Origin: Acanthopleura granulata
Lineage: Eukaryota > Mollusca > Polyplacophora > Chitonida > Chitonidae
NCBI GenBank assembly: GCA_016165875.1
Contig: JABBOT010000015.1
Coordinates: forward strand, 5,005,928-5,069,927
Direction: 5' to 3'
DNA: 64,000 nucleotides
Position 1 is the stretch's first letter. Each line of letters starts with the position of its first letter. Both the position numbers and the translations under genes were made by a program. The notes under the pieces are model-generated. The model searched no databases. It was not told the DNA's origin and saw only the letters and a program-made list of their open reading frames with translations. Shown in pieces: positions 50,301 to 58,823 of the stretch.

Positions 50301-53300
50301 TTACGGTTGTATGCACAGAAGTCAGCGTGAGAGGAGTTTGAAAGGAAATCAATAAAAGCTTGGCCTGAGGTGTGCATGACTTACACTTGTATGCACAGAA
50401 GTCAGCGTGAGAGGAGTTTGAAAGGAACTTGATAAAAGCTTGGCCTGAGGTGTGCGTGACTTACACTTGTATGCACAGAAGTCAGTGTGAGAGGAGTTTG
50501 AAAGGAACTTGATAAAAGCTTGGCCTGAGGTGTGCATGACTTACACTTGTATGCACAGAAGTCAGCGTGAGAGGAGTTTGAAAGGAACTTGATAAAAGCT
50601 TGGCGTGAGGTGTGCATGACTTACGTTTGTATGCACAGAAGTCAGAGCTTGGCCTGAGGTGTGCGTGACTTACGTTTGTATGCACAGAAGTCAGCGTGAG
50701 AGGAGTTTGAAAGGAAATCAATAAAAGCTTGGCCTGAGGTGTGCATGACTTACACTTGTATGCACAGAAGTCAGCGTGAGAGGAGTTTGAAAGGAACTTG
50801 ATAAGAGCTTGGCCTGAGGTGTGCGTGACTTACGTTTGTATGCACAGAAGTCAGCGTGAGAGGAGTTTGAAAGGAAATCAATAAAAGCTTGCCCTGAGGT
50901 GTGCATGACTTATGTTTGTATGCACAGAAGTCAGTGTGAGAGGAGTTTGAAAGGAACTTGATAAAAGCTTGGCCTGAGGTATGCGTGACTTACGCTTGTA
51001 TGCACAGAAGTCAGCGTAAAAGGAGTTTGAAAGGAACTTGATAAAAGCTTGGCCTGAGGTGTGCGTGACTTACGTTTGTATGCACAGAAGTCAGCGTGAG
51101 AGGAGTTTGAAAGGAAATCAATAAAAGCTTGGCCTGAGGTGTGCATGACTTACGCTTGTATGCACAGAAGTCAGCGTGAGAGGAGTTTGAAAGGAACTTG
51201 ATAAAAGCTTGGCCTGAGGTGTGCATGACTTACGCTTGTATGCACAGAAGTCAGTGTGAGAGGAGTTTGAAAGGAACTTGATAAAAGCTTGGCCTGAGGT
51301 GTGCATGACTTACGCTTGTATGCACAGAAGTCAGTGTCAGAGGAGTTTGAAAGGAACTTGATAAAAGCTTGGCCTGAGGTGTGCATGACTTACACTTGTA
51401 TGCACAGAAGTCAGCGTGAGAGGAGTTTGAAAGGAACTTGATAAGAGCTTGGCCTGAGGTGTGCGTGACTTACGTTTGTATGCACAGAAGTCAGCGTGAG
51501 AGGAGTTTGAAAGGAACTTGATAAAAGCTTGGCCTGAGGTGTGCATGACTTACACTTGTATGCACAGAAGTCAGTGTGAGAGGAGTTTGAAAGGAACTTG
51601 ATAAAAGCTTGGCGTGAGGTGTGCGTGACTTACGTTTGTATGCACAGAAGTCAGTGTGAGAGGAGTTTGAAAGGAACTTGATAAGAGCTTGGCCTGAGGT
51701 GTGCATGACTTATGTTTCTATGCACAGAAGTCAGTGTGAGAGGAGTTTGAAAGGAACTTGATAAAAGCTTGGCCTGAGGTGTGCGTGACTTACGCTTGTA
51801 TGCACAGAAGTCAGCGTGAGAGGAGTTTGAAAGGAACTTGATAAAAGCTTGGCCTGAGGTGTGCGTGACTTACGTTTGTATGCACAGAAGTCAGCGTGAG
51901 AGGAGTTTGAAAGGAACTTGATAAGAGCTTGGCCTGAGGTGTGCGTGACTTACGTTTGTATGCACAGAAGTCAGCGTGAGAGGAGTTTGAAAGGAAATCA
52001 ATAAAAGCTTGGCCTGAGGTGTGCATGACTTATGTTTGTATGCACAGAAGTCAGTGTGAGAGGAGTTTGAAAGGAACTTGATAAGAGCTTGGCCTGAGGT
52101 GTGCGTGACTTACGCTTGTATGCACAGAAGTCAGCGTAAAAGGAGTTTGAAAGGAACTTGATAAAAGCTTGGCCTGAGGTGTGCGTGACTTACGTTTGTA
52201 TGCACAGAAGTCAGCGTGAGAGGAGTTTGAAAGGAAATCAATAAAAGCTTGGCCTGAGGTGTGCATGACTTACGCTTGTATGCACAGAAGTCAGCGTGAG
52301 AGGAGTTTGAAAGGAACTTGATAAAAGCTTGGCCTGAGGTGTGCATGACTTACGTTTGTATGCACAGAAGTCAGCATCAGAGAAGTTTAAAAGGGACTTG
52401 ATAAAAGCTTGGCCTGAGGTGTGCATGACTTACACTTGTATGCACAGAAGTCAGTGTGAGAGGAGTTTGAAAGGAACTTGATAAAAGCTTGGCCTGAGGT
52501 GTGCATGACTTACACTTGTATGCACAGAAGTCAGTGTCAGAGGAGTTTGAAAGGAACTTGATAAAAGCTTGGCCTGAGGTGTGCGTGACTTACACTTGTA
52601 TGCACAGAAGTCAGCGTGAGAGGAGTTTGAAAGGAACTTGATAAAAGCTTGGCCTGAGGTGTGCATGACTTACACTTGTATGCACAGAAGACAGCGTGAG
52701 AGGAGTTTGAAAGGAACTTGATAAGAGCTTGGCCTGAGGTGTGCGTGACTTACACTTGTATGCACAGAAGTCAGTGTCAGAGGAGTTTGAAAGGGACTTG
52801 ATAAAAGCTTGTCCTGAGGTGTGCATGACTTACACTTGTATGCACAGAAGTCAGCGTGAGAGGAGTTTGAAAGGAACTTGATAAAAGCTTGGCCTGAGGT
52901 GTGCGTGACTTACGTTTGTATGCACAGAAGTCAGTGTCAGAGGAGTTTGAAAGGAACTTGATAAAAGCTTGGCCTGAGGTGTGCGTGACTTACGTCTGTA
53001 TGCACAGAAGTCAGTGTGAGAGGAGTTTGAAAGGAAATCAATAAAAGCTTGGCCTGAGGTGTGCGTGACTTACACTTGTATGCACAGAAGTGAGTGTGAG
53101 AGGAGTTTGAAAGGAACTTGATAAAAGCTTGGCCTGAGGTGTGCATGACTTACACTTGTATGCACAGAAGTGAGTGTGAGAGGAGTTTGAAAGGAACTTG
53201 ATAAAAGCTTGGCCTGAGGTGTGCGTGACTTACACTTGTATGCACAGAAGTCAGCGTGAGAGGAGTTTGAAAGGAACTTGATAAAAGCTTGGCCTGAGGT

Positions 53301-56300
53301 GTGCATGACTTACACTTGTATGCACAGAAGTCAGCGTGAGAGGAGTTTGAAAGGAACTTGATAAAAGCTTGGCCTGAGGTGTGCGTGACTTACACTTGTA
53401 TGCACAGAAGTCAGCGTGAGAGGAGTTTGAAAGGAACTTGATAAGAGCTTGGCCTGAGGTATGCGTGACTTACGTTTGTATGCACAGAAGTCAGCGTGAG
53501 AGGAGTTTGAAAGAAACATTATAAAAGCTTGGTCTCTGAGATGTACATGACGCAAGCTATTGAAGCACATGTGCAAGCTAGGGATCTACATGTGCATGCA
53601 AATAACTGGATCAAAGCAAAGAACTTCTCAACTGTATTTTGCATTTGCCAGTAGTCTTTGCTATTAATCGATAAGGTGCTCAGAGTGCTGTATTGCACTT
53701 GAAGCTCAGCGTTTTTGGAGTGACAATTACAGCATAATTCTGACTGATTGATACACCTGCCTTGTAGCTGTATTGGGCCACTTTTGGGTGACTTTTAATT
53801 GATGTCTAATGGAAAACTTTTTCAAAGAATTATCATTTCAAGGCCTTTTTGTTCTTCTGAAAGTGCCTATTTGCTGGTCAAACTCTAGGTGAAGTATAGT
53901 AGCTTTGTTTTTCGAAAGAAGACATTTCAGTCTAGTTTCGAGGGTCCTCTGCAGGTTAAATTTGTTACACGATTTCTGAGTGACAGTTTGTCATCGGTCA
54001 TGTCTCCAGTAGAATCAATAGTAGGATGGGTATTTTTTTCCTAAATGAAGCATTAATGCTACATGTACATGTCTTTACTAATCATTTTCTTCTGTTCCAA
54101 TTTTATTTTTCAGGAATTCCAGAAAATTTACAAGCAGTTCTTCCCACATGGAGACCCAAGCAAATTTGCTGCCTTTGTGTTCAATGTCTTTGATGCCAAC
54201 AATGTGAGTACTATAATGGAAATGCAGTTATACATCCCATGAGGTGGAGCTGGCCATCCTTAGTAAAACAATACCATTGCAATAATTAGGGTCATTTGGT
54301 AGGGAAATGTATTTGTTTTATACCTGCTAATGAAATAGATAAGGATTTTAAATAAATAAACATGGAAAGAAAAATTAAAAAAAGAAATCTATCTGAATCC
54401 CCCTCCCCCTTCATAAGGGCTTTAGAGTAGGACCCTTTTTTTCAAGGGTCAATCTTGATACCTGCAACAAGAATATTTTGAATAATGGCGCCGGTGGAGA
54501 GTAGAACCTGGCCCCTTGATCACCAACCCATCTGAAGCTTGATTCAAGACTTAACTGGAGTATTATTCCTTCATTTAAATGCTATTTTTCAGGTTTGTCA
54601 TGAAAGATTATGGTAGCTCTAAATATCAGTATAAAAATTCTTAAGGAAAGACACTACTGCTTTTAAGTTAAGACAGAGTCTGACTTAACTCTGGGCCTTC
54701 TAATGCGAAGCCCTCTGAACCTTATAACCATGTAACTACCCAGCCCGCACTGTACTCATTACCTCACCACGGTGTCTCTGTGCTCGTAATGTTCAGAGGG
54801 CTTCATGCAGGTGGACCTTGGGCCTGGAATCCTTGTTCAATACTTATAAAAATTGTAAAAAAAAAAAACAAAAAAAAAACCCACCAACAACAAAGAAAAA
54901 GCGATGTTCTGTCTTCCATGAAATGTCATCCCGATAAGCAGGAACAGCAATGTTTCACATCAGTAAAATGGCATCAGAGCCCTGCTGCTTGGCGTTTGTG
55001 GAATCTCCATTGAATGTTGAGTATCAAAACTTTGGTAACCTTAGGGTAGATGCACCTGAGGGAATGTGTACATGTACCTGTAAATATGTCGTCTCATCAA
55101 TGGGTACAGTCATAAGAAAGAAATCCGCTCCACTATAATAACATTATAATGGCCCATTTGTTAGAGTGTCTGCATCTTAATCTGGATATCTTGGGTTTAA
55201 TCTCTAGTTTTTTCGTATCTTATCGTAAGCAATTAAGTGCTATATTAATGGTACTTGGGAATCCACATACGCACACGACAGGTGTCTCCAGCCTGAACTG
55301 GTCATACAGTCATGCGAGAGTTTCCCCTCAAATTCGTGCTGTTCCAGTAAAAGTTGTCCAGATTTTAAACGTCACAGTTCGGGTTTTCCAGATTATTGCA
55401 GATGCTGTAAAACCACTGCAGAATGTGCAAAGTTGGTTCAATACTGCCCAAGCGGTCAACACGAATTGTGCAGTCAACTGACCCAGAGAAGGCCTTGCAG
55501 AGAAAGCTTTGTGCCGTTTATCGCGTATATTGTATATATATGCATGTGGTCAGCGCCATTAAAAACACATGGGTAGAGCGTGCTGTGTACTTAACACAAA
55601 AGAGACACCCAAATGAAATGTTCTGGTTTTTCTTGTCCTGTAATGAATAAATGAGGTGTTTATTAATCTGTATTAATCTGTTTTTGTAATGTCCTAGAGT
55701 TGCATTTCAACAAAAAATCCATCATTTACTGATTATCTGAATAGAAAAATCGCAACGGTTTAATCGGATGTCTCCTTTGTGCTACAAGTACACTGCCTCA
55801 CTCTACCCGGGCGTTTTTAATGGCGTTAACTATACACGTACTTGTGCCCTGAATCACTTATCTGTGAGGACTGTCATCTATGTATGAAAATTGCTGCCAA
55901 TGCTGCCCTTTAGGGAATACTGTATGCTCAAAAGCTTAATGAGGAAAAACGATGCTATAGTTCTGTTACATTGTGCAATAACACTTCAGCTGAGCACGGT
56001 ACCAGATGATAAGGAATGATACATTCCCAGCTTGTTTTGATCATGCTTGGTCGTTTCCGTGTAGAGACCTGCTGAAGTGTTGAGCATACATGCGGGCTCT
56101 GTTGACATTGTGTTGAAGAAAAGCTTTTGTAGTTCAAATTGGTAGTTTGCTGATCGTTCTCTTTATGAGAGTAATAGGCTTTTAATAACTGCTCCCTCCC
56201 CCCTCCTCACCCCCAACCATCTGTTATCATGTACGGTTTAATAGGCAGCCTGTATATACTAACAGACACATGGCAATTAAGACTTACAAAATTGCTATGG

Positions 56301-58823
56301 TTTCTAGGCAGTTTGTCAGGATATTCACACTTTTTCCATGCTTGTGATATGGATCGTATTACGATATGGCGTTGTCCGTCTGTCCATCGATCTGTAAACT
56401 TTGTTGGTTGTCACTACTGTGCATAAATATACAGATTAGGCTGCACATATATGGAGTCCTAAAATTTCTCATTATGAGCCATTACCTGTGTCATGTCTGG
56501 TGTCTCCGGCATGATGTTCCTAAGTGTGGCAGCACTTTGGCAGCATATACTCACCCTGCCACAAGAAGACACAGTATGTATGTGTATGTGTGTGTGTGTG
56601 TATGTGTGTGTGTGTGTATATATATATATACATGTATTCTATTCTAAGGACTCCTCATTGTGATATAATTGAATAAATTGTTGAAAATGACGTAAAACCC
56701 AATACATACATAAAGTATAATGTAAATTGAGAAAACCAGTCAGTTGTAGTTAATGAATAGCTATATAATTTCTAAATTCATTTACAGTCATATAGGCTAC
56801 AAGTTGTCAGATGTATGTATATCCTGAAGTTGTCAAAACTCACTTGATACATGTATATCCTGAAGTTCTCAAAACTCACTCGATACATGTATATCCTGAA
56901 GTTCTCAAAACTCACTCGATACATGTATATCCTGAAGTTCTCAAAACTCACTTGATACATGTACTGATGAAATTCTGCACTTGAAGTCTGTTTGTAGAGT
57001 CAGATTTCTGGTTGGCTTAGGAATCAGTCTATATGGTCCAGTATATAGAAATGCCCTCCAATTTACACAGACTCTGAAGAAGGAACTTTGCACGTATACA
57101 TATGAACTACACATGTGTAATATGCATGTATTTATTTTGTTCACTTTCAGGATGGTTATATTTCATTTAAAGAGTTTATTCGTGCCTTGTCCATAACCTC
57201 TCGTGGGACTTTGGATGAAAAACTGGAGTGTAAGTAATGTGTCGTGTGAAGACTGGCATGTATTATTAAGTAAACTTTGTCATATGAAATGTGAAGCGTA
57301 AGTACTGTGTCATGTGAAGACTGGAGTGTAAGTACTGTGTCATGTGAAATCTATAGTGTAAACACTGTGTCATGAAATCTGAAGTGTATATAATGTATCA
57401 TGTCAAAACTGGAGTGTATTGAGTAAGAATTGTTGCGTAAGTACTGTGTCATGTGAAATCTGAAGCATAAGTACTGTGTCATGTGAAATCTGAAGCGTAA
57501 GTACTGTGTCGTGAAATCTGAAGCGTAAGTACTGTGTCATGTGAAATCTGAAGCGTAAATACTGTGTCATGTGAAATCTGAAGCATAAGTACTGTGTCAT
57601 GTGAAATCTGAAGTGTAAGTACTATGTCATTGAAAACTGATGTGCAACTACATGTACTGTCGTGTTAAAACTGGGGTGTAGGTAGAGTGTCATGAAAACT
57701 GACTTTCTGTACCATATTATGTCAGACCTGAAGTGTTTTAAGTAACATTTGTCGCACTGGCGTGTGAAATCTGAAGTGTATAAGTACTGTGTCATAAAGT
57801 GAAATTGGAAGTGTAAGTATTGTGGGGTGTGAAAACTGGAGTGTAAGTATTATGCTTATATTGAATGTAAAAAAGGTGGATATGGGAAATAGCAGTCTGG
57901 AGTTAAGTAACTTGAAAGTCAGATCAGATGTATAATTTGATAAAGAGTTCAAGTATTTTGGCTACTCAATTCTTAGTAAAAGTAATATTCATTAATGTAA
58001 TGCCAAGCTTTTTGAATTTTTTGTATAACTTAAGTATTAAAATACTTCTGATAATTTAAGCATTGAAATTCATTGTTGTGAGAAATGGTTGATATTGGAG
58101 CAGGTTTGTAAGTTTCTGTATGATTTGATATCCCAGGGGCCTTTGCACTGTATGATCTGGACAGGGATGGTTACATCACCAAGGAGGAAATGGTGGCCAT
58201 TGTGGACGCGATCTACTGCATGGTGGGAAATCTGCTTGACCTGCCCAAAGACGAAGACACACCCGAGAAACGGGTGGACAAAATCTTCTCCCAGATGGAT
58301 ATTGTGAGTGCATGAGAGAAATAGGGGTACAAATGTTTAGTTGTTGAAAATTTGTTGAGCGAAGTGTGTAAAAACCCTGCAAGGGAACTGGTGATCATTA
58401 AGATTACACTGTACTTTACATGCATGACAGGCCGGGTTCTCATGTGACCTGGAAATGGACATTTCTGAAAAGTTCAGTGATTTGAGTGTTTCAAATTGTA
58501 GGGCTTACAAACTGTTTTAGTACCAGTCCAGCGGGTATGACAGGGTTTGGAGCTCGCATTACACACCTGGGAGCTGTGTCTCAGAGGTGCTATAACATTA
58601 TACCAGCCTAATCATCACGACCTTGGGAATGTTTTAAACAAGAAGATCACCAAAACTGTTAGAGCTTGTTCTAAAAATAGTTCACATGAAAGTCTTTGTT
58701 AAATCCCTGATGTGTATTTTGCAGAATCATGACGGGAAGCTGACAAAGGATGAGTTCCGAGAAGGATCTAAAGGAGATCCCTGGATCGTGCAGGCGCTCA
58801 GCACGGACGCTCCCTCAAAATAA
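26241..58823 (+). CDS. NCS1-like: Neuronal calcium sensor, frequenin/NCS-1 type, seven coding exons, 190 aa
   Basis: The protein is an EF-hand Ca2+ switch of the neuronal calcium sensor family, which in animals acts at membranes in synapses and secretion. Exons are 26241-26304, 32051-32075, 35233-35281, 54114-54203, 57151-57229, 58137-58303 and 58725-58823. All borders are GT/AG, phases agree, and the total is 573 nt, giving 190 aa, the length I know for NCS-1. MGQRHS at the start is an N-myristoylation signal (Gly2, Ser6). CPSG in the first EF-hand marks the family's non-binding EF1. EF2 ([12 protein letters not shown]), EF3 ([12 protein letters not shown]) and EF4 ([12 protein letters not shown]) have all coordinating positions. 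[33 protein letters not shown] and [13 protein letters not shown] match frequenin landmarks. The tail is STDAPSK instead of the usual NCS-1 ending, so this may be a divergent paralogue. Confidence 0.95.
28031..28140 (+). repeat. Dispersed ~105-bp repeat, copy 1
   Basis: The block starts AACAGTTAGAATAAAACC, has TAAACTG.CAAGAG in the middle and ends GCTGCCCTGGTTTTA. It recurs in the same orientation at 61971-62070. Probably an interspersed element. Confidence 0.75.
28926..29011. repeat. Imperfect inverted repeat, MITE-like hairpin
   Basis: The left arm begins GCTGAATACCATAAATAC and the right arm ends in its reverse complement, GTATTTATGGTATTCAGC. The inner CTCGTGAGAGGTGGATAATGAT faces a near match, with a few extra bases on the right arm. 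The short spacer and ~40-bp arms fit a small foldback element. No clear target-site duplication was seen. Confidence 0.8.
30676..30892 (-). mobile_element. tRNA-derived SINE, minus orientation
   Basis: It reads TTTATTTATTTATTTGATTG, ACTCAAGAATATTTCACTTA, GGCAGCCATCATTATGGTGG, GGCAGAGCCCGGGGGAAACC and CATCCGCAAGG, then has an internal deletion of the usual CTGGCAGACC block. It continues GAGCTCACATCGACCGCATT, GGTGAGAGGCTCCTGGGTCA to the head. Confidence 0.88.
32051..32075 (+). CDS. NCS1-like: Calcium sensor exon 2, a 25-nt microexon
   Basis: A T-rich tract ending CATTCTTACAG precedes the exon, and the donor GTAAGC follows at 32076. It completes Phe and encodes TRKELKQ and two bases of Trp, giving [10 protein letters not shown] across the joins, the usual frequenin block. 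Dropping it would shift the frame (25 nt). Confidence 0.92.
32076..35232 (+). other. Calcium sensor intron 2
   Basis: A 3.2-kb intron with no SINE of the main family and no recognised exon or tandem array. Confidence 0.8.
35233..35281 (+). CDS. NCS1-like: Calcium sensor exon 3 (degenerate EF-hand 1)
   Basis: The acceptor is TTTTCAG. The exon completes Trp and encodes [16 protein letters not shown]. The CPSG loop lacks coordinating residues, as in all NCS proteins. The donor is GTAGGT at 35282, phase 0. Confidence 0.95.
35391..35890 (+). repeat. Tandem duplication, copy A (~500 bp)
   Basis: It starts GATTTTAGAAAGGTGTTT and includes TTTTAGATCATGTGTGGAAC, GCATGTAGGCCTAC, CTTATC..ATAATTGATTC-like and CAGATATCAG blocks. 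It ends near the CTGACTGAAGTTT segment. The same blocks in the same order follow in copy B. Confidence 0.75.
35903..37445 (+). repeat. Tandem duplication, copy B, split by a ~1-kb insertion
   Basis: The first half (35903-36112) repeats GATTTTAGAAAGGTGTTT and TTTTAGATCATGTGTGGAAC. The second half (37130-37445) repeats AATAAATACAT.TTGTA, GCATGTAGGCCTAC, GCAGATATCAG and CACCTGACTGAGGTTT. The stretch 36113-37130 is absent from copy A. It begins with a tRNA-box-A-like GGTTCAGTGGTTGAACGC. Confidence 0.7.
36108..37140 (+). mobile_element. Insertion inside duplication copy B, SINE-like ends
   Basis: The left end, CTGGCTGGTTGGTTCAGTGG, resembles a Pol III box A. The right end, CATGGGAAAGTCAGCCAGTA and TGACTGCCATTGTATGAAAT to GAATAAATA, resembles the SINE tail region. 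At ~1 kb it is too long for one SINE, so it may be two elements or a SINE split by another insertion. Confidence 0.4.
41129..41836 (+). CDS. Nested intronless gene, unrecognised 235-aa protein with V-x-R-L-x-x-P-T motifs
   Basis: One open exon with a start in fair context (A at -3) and TGA at 41834-41836. The codons are GC-rich against an AT-rich intron, which supports coding. It lies in intron 3 of the calcium sensor gene on the same strand. Residues 130-149 ([20 protein letters not shown]) and 186-206 ([20 protein letters not shown]) are clear copies of the motif also found twice in the 123-aa protein at 12189-11818; residues 77-95 are a weaker third. Between them are basic low-complexity stretches and a short hydrophobic run, [10 protein letters not shown] (168-177), too short for a membrane span. 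No signal peptide is seen. Lack of introns in a nested position suggests a retrocopy or a compact old gene. I do not recognise the family and propose no enzymatic function. Confidence 0.8.
   Translation: MPGHSSNYTQYDGRFRKSRHLQISPDQISIERDVEVCSRAGPWSMVPKPYTYRVAGQNGAGGNEKSGKQTGRANTVTEEKLFSTVQRAHDARNTRSSKGDNRRGATRSRSAHSCVWHRDPHKVYGSQGIHPEHLSDVVQRLTTPTIASRGGVDLADKKFIYIPPPKCKTFIIIPELETRFLGRKVNREQLSAIVERLSRRTQATNARFAMDPHSWYDDSPWAERHRAQTAMGLRR
43073..43145 (+). mobile_element. SINE tail fragment, plus orientation
   Basis: It contains CCGCTATCGTATAAGTGAAA, TATTCTTGAGTAAGATG, and AGACCAATCAGATG followed by AAATAAAAA, matching the 3' part of the full copy at 47466-47720. Confidence 0.75.
43402..43560 (-). 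mobile_element. SINE fragment, minus orientation, diverged
   Basis: It reads TTTATTTACTTGATTGGTGT, TTTGCGCCATACACAAGAAC, TTCTCACTTATACAACATGG, and GGGGAAACCC with a GGCTGGAGAGAG remnant. It is the more diverged end of the family. Confidence 0.7.
44195..44250 (+). mobile_element. SINE tail remnant, plus orientation
   Basis: AAATTCTTGAGTACACTGTT and AAGGACCAATCCAATG match the common SINE 3' end. Confidence 0.5.
45050..45830. repeat. Degenerate ~30-bp tandem repeat in intron 3
   Basis: About 25 loose copies are built on GGGAGATTTCTGGGTGTCC followed by AAAATGGAGCA. A run of 23 G (45548-45570) interrupts it. The minus-strand open frame of 181 codons here is only this repeat read in antisense. 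Confidence 0.85.
45548..45570. repeat. Poly-G run of 23
   Basis: An uninterrupted run of G inside the degenerate repeat; a potential G-quadruplex in the intron RNA and a likely sequencing-error spot. Confidence 0.9.
46019..46375. repeat. 122-bp tandem repeat, about three copies
   Basis: Copies carry GAATAAAGGAGTGCTTTTGT, GGTATGATAGGCCAGACC and TTGGATTTATTACATACATG at 122-bp spacing (46051, 46173 and 46295 for the first landmark). The third is shortened at its right end. Confidence 0.9.
47466..47720 (+). mobile_element. tRNA-derived SINE, full-length reference copy
   Basis: The head GGCCTCCGTGGCTCAGTCGG then TTAGCG is a clear tRNA-like box A. Body blocks follow: GAAGCCTCCCACCAATGCGG, GGTCTGTCAGCAACCTGCGG, GGGCTCTGCTCGGTTTCCTC and ATGCTGGCCGCCGTCGTATA. 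The tail is TTCTTGAGTATGGCGTGAAA and CACCAATCAAATAAATAAAT. TAGTGAATT occurs near 47449 and again after the tail near 47730, a possible but offset target-site duplication. Confidence 0.92.
49268..53551. repeat. 80-bp minisatellite array, about 54 units, in calcium sensor intron 3
   Basis: The unit starts TATGCACAGAAGTCAG and includes GAGAGGAGTTTGAAAGGAAC, TTGATAAAAGCTTGGCCTGA and GGTGTGCGTGACTTAC. Units begin at 49350 and every 80 bp to 50630. One 49-bp unit with a 31-bp internal deletion follows, then 35 regular units to 53479 and a terminal unit. The first and last units share GGTCTCTGAGATGTACATGA, absent from all inner units. Variants (AACTTG or AAATCA before ATAAAAG; GCGTGAG, GTGTGAG or GTGTCAG) alternate along the array. 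Because 80 is not a multiple of 3, the repeated antisense open frames shift phase and are not genes. Confidence 0.97.
53552..54113 (+). other. Intron 3 tail before exon 4
   Basis: No repeats or exons seen. A pyrimidine-rich tract and TTTTTCAG lead into exon 4. Confidence 0.7.
54114..54203 (+). CDS. NCS1-like: Calcium sensor exon 4
   Basis: The acceptor TTTTTCAG ends at 54113. Thirty codons, [18 protein letters not shown] to FNVFDANN, start the EF2 loop. The donor is GTGAGT at 54204. [16 protein letters not shown] is highly characteristic of frequenin. Confidence 0.96.
56575..56632. repeat. TG/TA microsatellite
   Basis: (TG)n with two TATG breaks runs into (TA)n. Confidence 0.85.
56818..56961. 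repeat. 36-bp tandem repeat, four copies
   Basis: The unit TATATCCTGAAGTTCTCAAA plus ACTCACTCGATACATG recurs four times with one or two changes. It is a multiple of 3, so a repeating 12-residue antisense frame appears; it has no start context or exon signals. Confidence 0.92.
57151..57229 (+). CDS. NCS1-like: Calcium sensor exon 5
   Basis: The acceptor CACTTTCAG ends at 57150. The exon reads [19 protein letters not shown] and TLDEKLE plus the first base of Trp, completing EF2. The donor GAGT|GTAAGT at 57230 is the apparent source of the minisatellite that follows. Confidence 0.96.
57230..57855 (+). repeat. ~30-bp minisatellite copied from the exon 5 splice donor
   Basis: The exon/intron border reads AAACTGGAGT|GTAAGTAATG then TGTC. 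Downstream, units of the form GAA.CTGAAGCGTAAGTACTG followed by TGTCATGT recur about 20 times. Exact GTAAGT sites appear again at 57298, 57328, 57437, 57497, 57525, 57615, 57813 and 57843. Some retain ACTGGAGTGTAAGTA in full. The array therefore seems to have begun by duplication of the junction itself. Confidence 0.85.
58137..58303 (+). CDS. NCS1-like: Calcium sensor exon 6 (EF-hand 3)
   Basis: The acceptor ATATCCCAG ends at 58136. The exon completes Trp, then [18 protein letters not shown] through [10 protein letters not shown] (55 codons). The EF3 loop has D-D-D-Y-T-E at positions 1, 3, 5, 7, 9 and 12. The donor is GTGAGT at 58304. Confidence 0.96.
58725..58823 (+). CDS. NCS1-like: Calcium sensor exon 7 (EF-hand 4 and stop)
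   Basis: The acceptor TTTTGCAG ends at 58724. The exon reads [25 protein letters not shown] and STDAPSK, then TAA at 58821-58823. The EF4 loop is complete. The C-terminal tail, which forms the ligand/target-binding segment in NCS-1, differs from the canonical one. Confidence 0.95.
   Translation, partial: NHDGKLTKDEFREGSKGDPWIVQALSTDAPSK

Larger units (their letters stand above)
35282..54113 (+). other. Calcium sensor intron 3 (18.8 kb) hosting a nested gene
   Basis: It contains, in order, an interrupted tandem duplication, the 235-aa intronless gene, SINE pieces, a degenerate ~30-bp repeat with a 23-G run, a 122-bp triplet repeat, one full SINE and the 80-bp satellite array. Unmarked stretches (37450-40700, 41840-43070, 47725-49260) show no exon. 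Confidence 0.85.
54204..57150 (+). other. Calcium sensor intron 4
   Basis: Contains A-rich low complexity near 54858-54900, a TG/TA microsatellite (56575-56632) and a 36-bp tandem repeat (56818-56961). No exon recognised. Confidence 0.75.

Noticed and set aside
49268..53551. CRISPR-like regular spacing
   Set aside because: Whole 80-bp units are repeated with no unique spacers, and the DNA is a eukaryotic intron.
49246..53576. Many minus-strand frames of 62-83 residues with a repeated MHTSGQAFI sequence
   Set aside because: They are antisense readings of the 80-bp satellite. The unit is not a multiple of 3, so the frames drift and stop.
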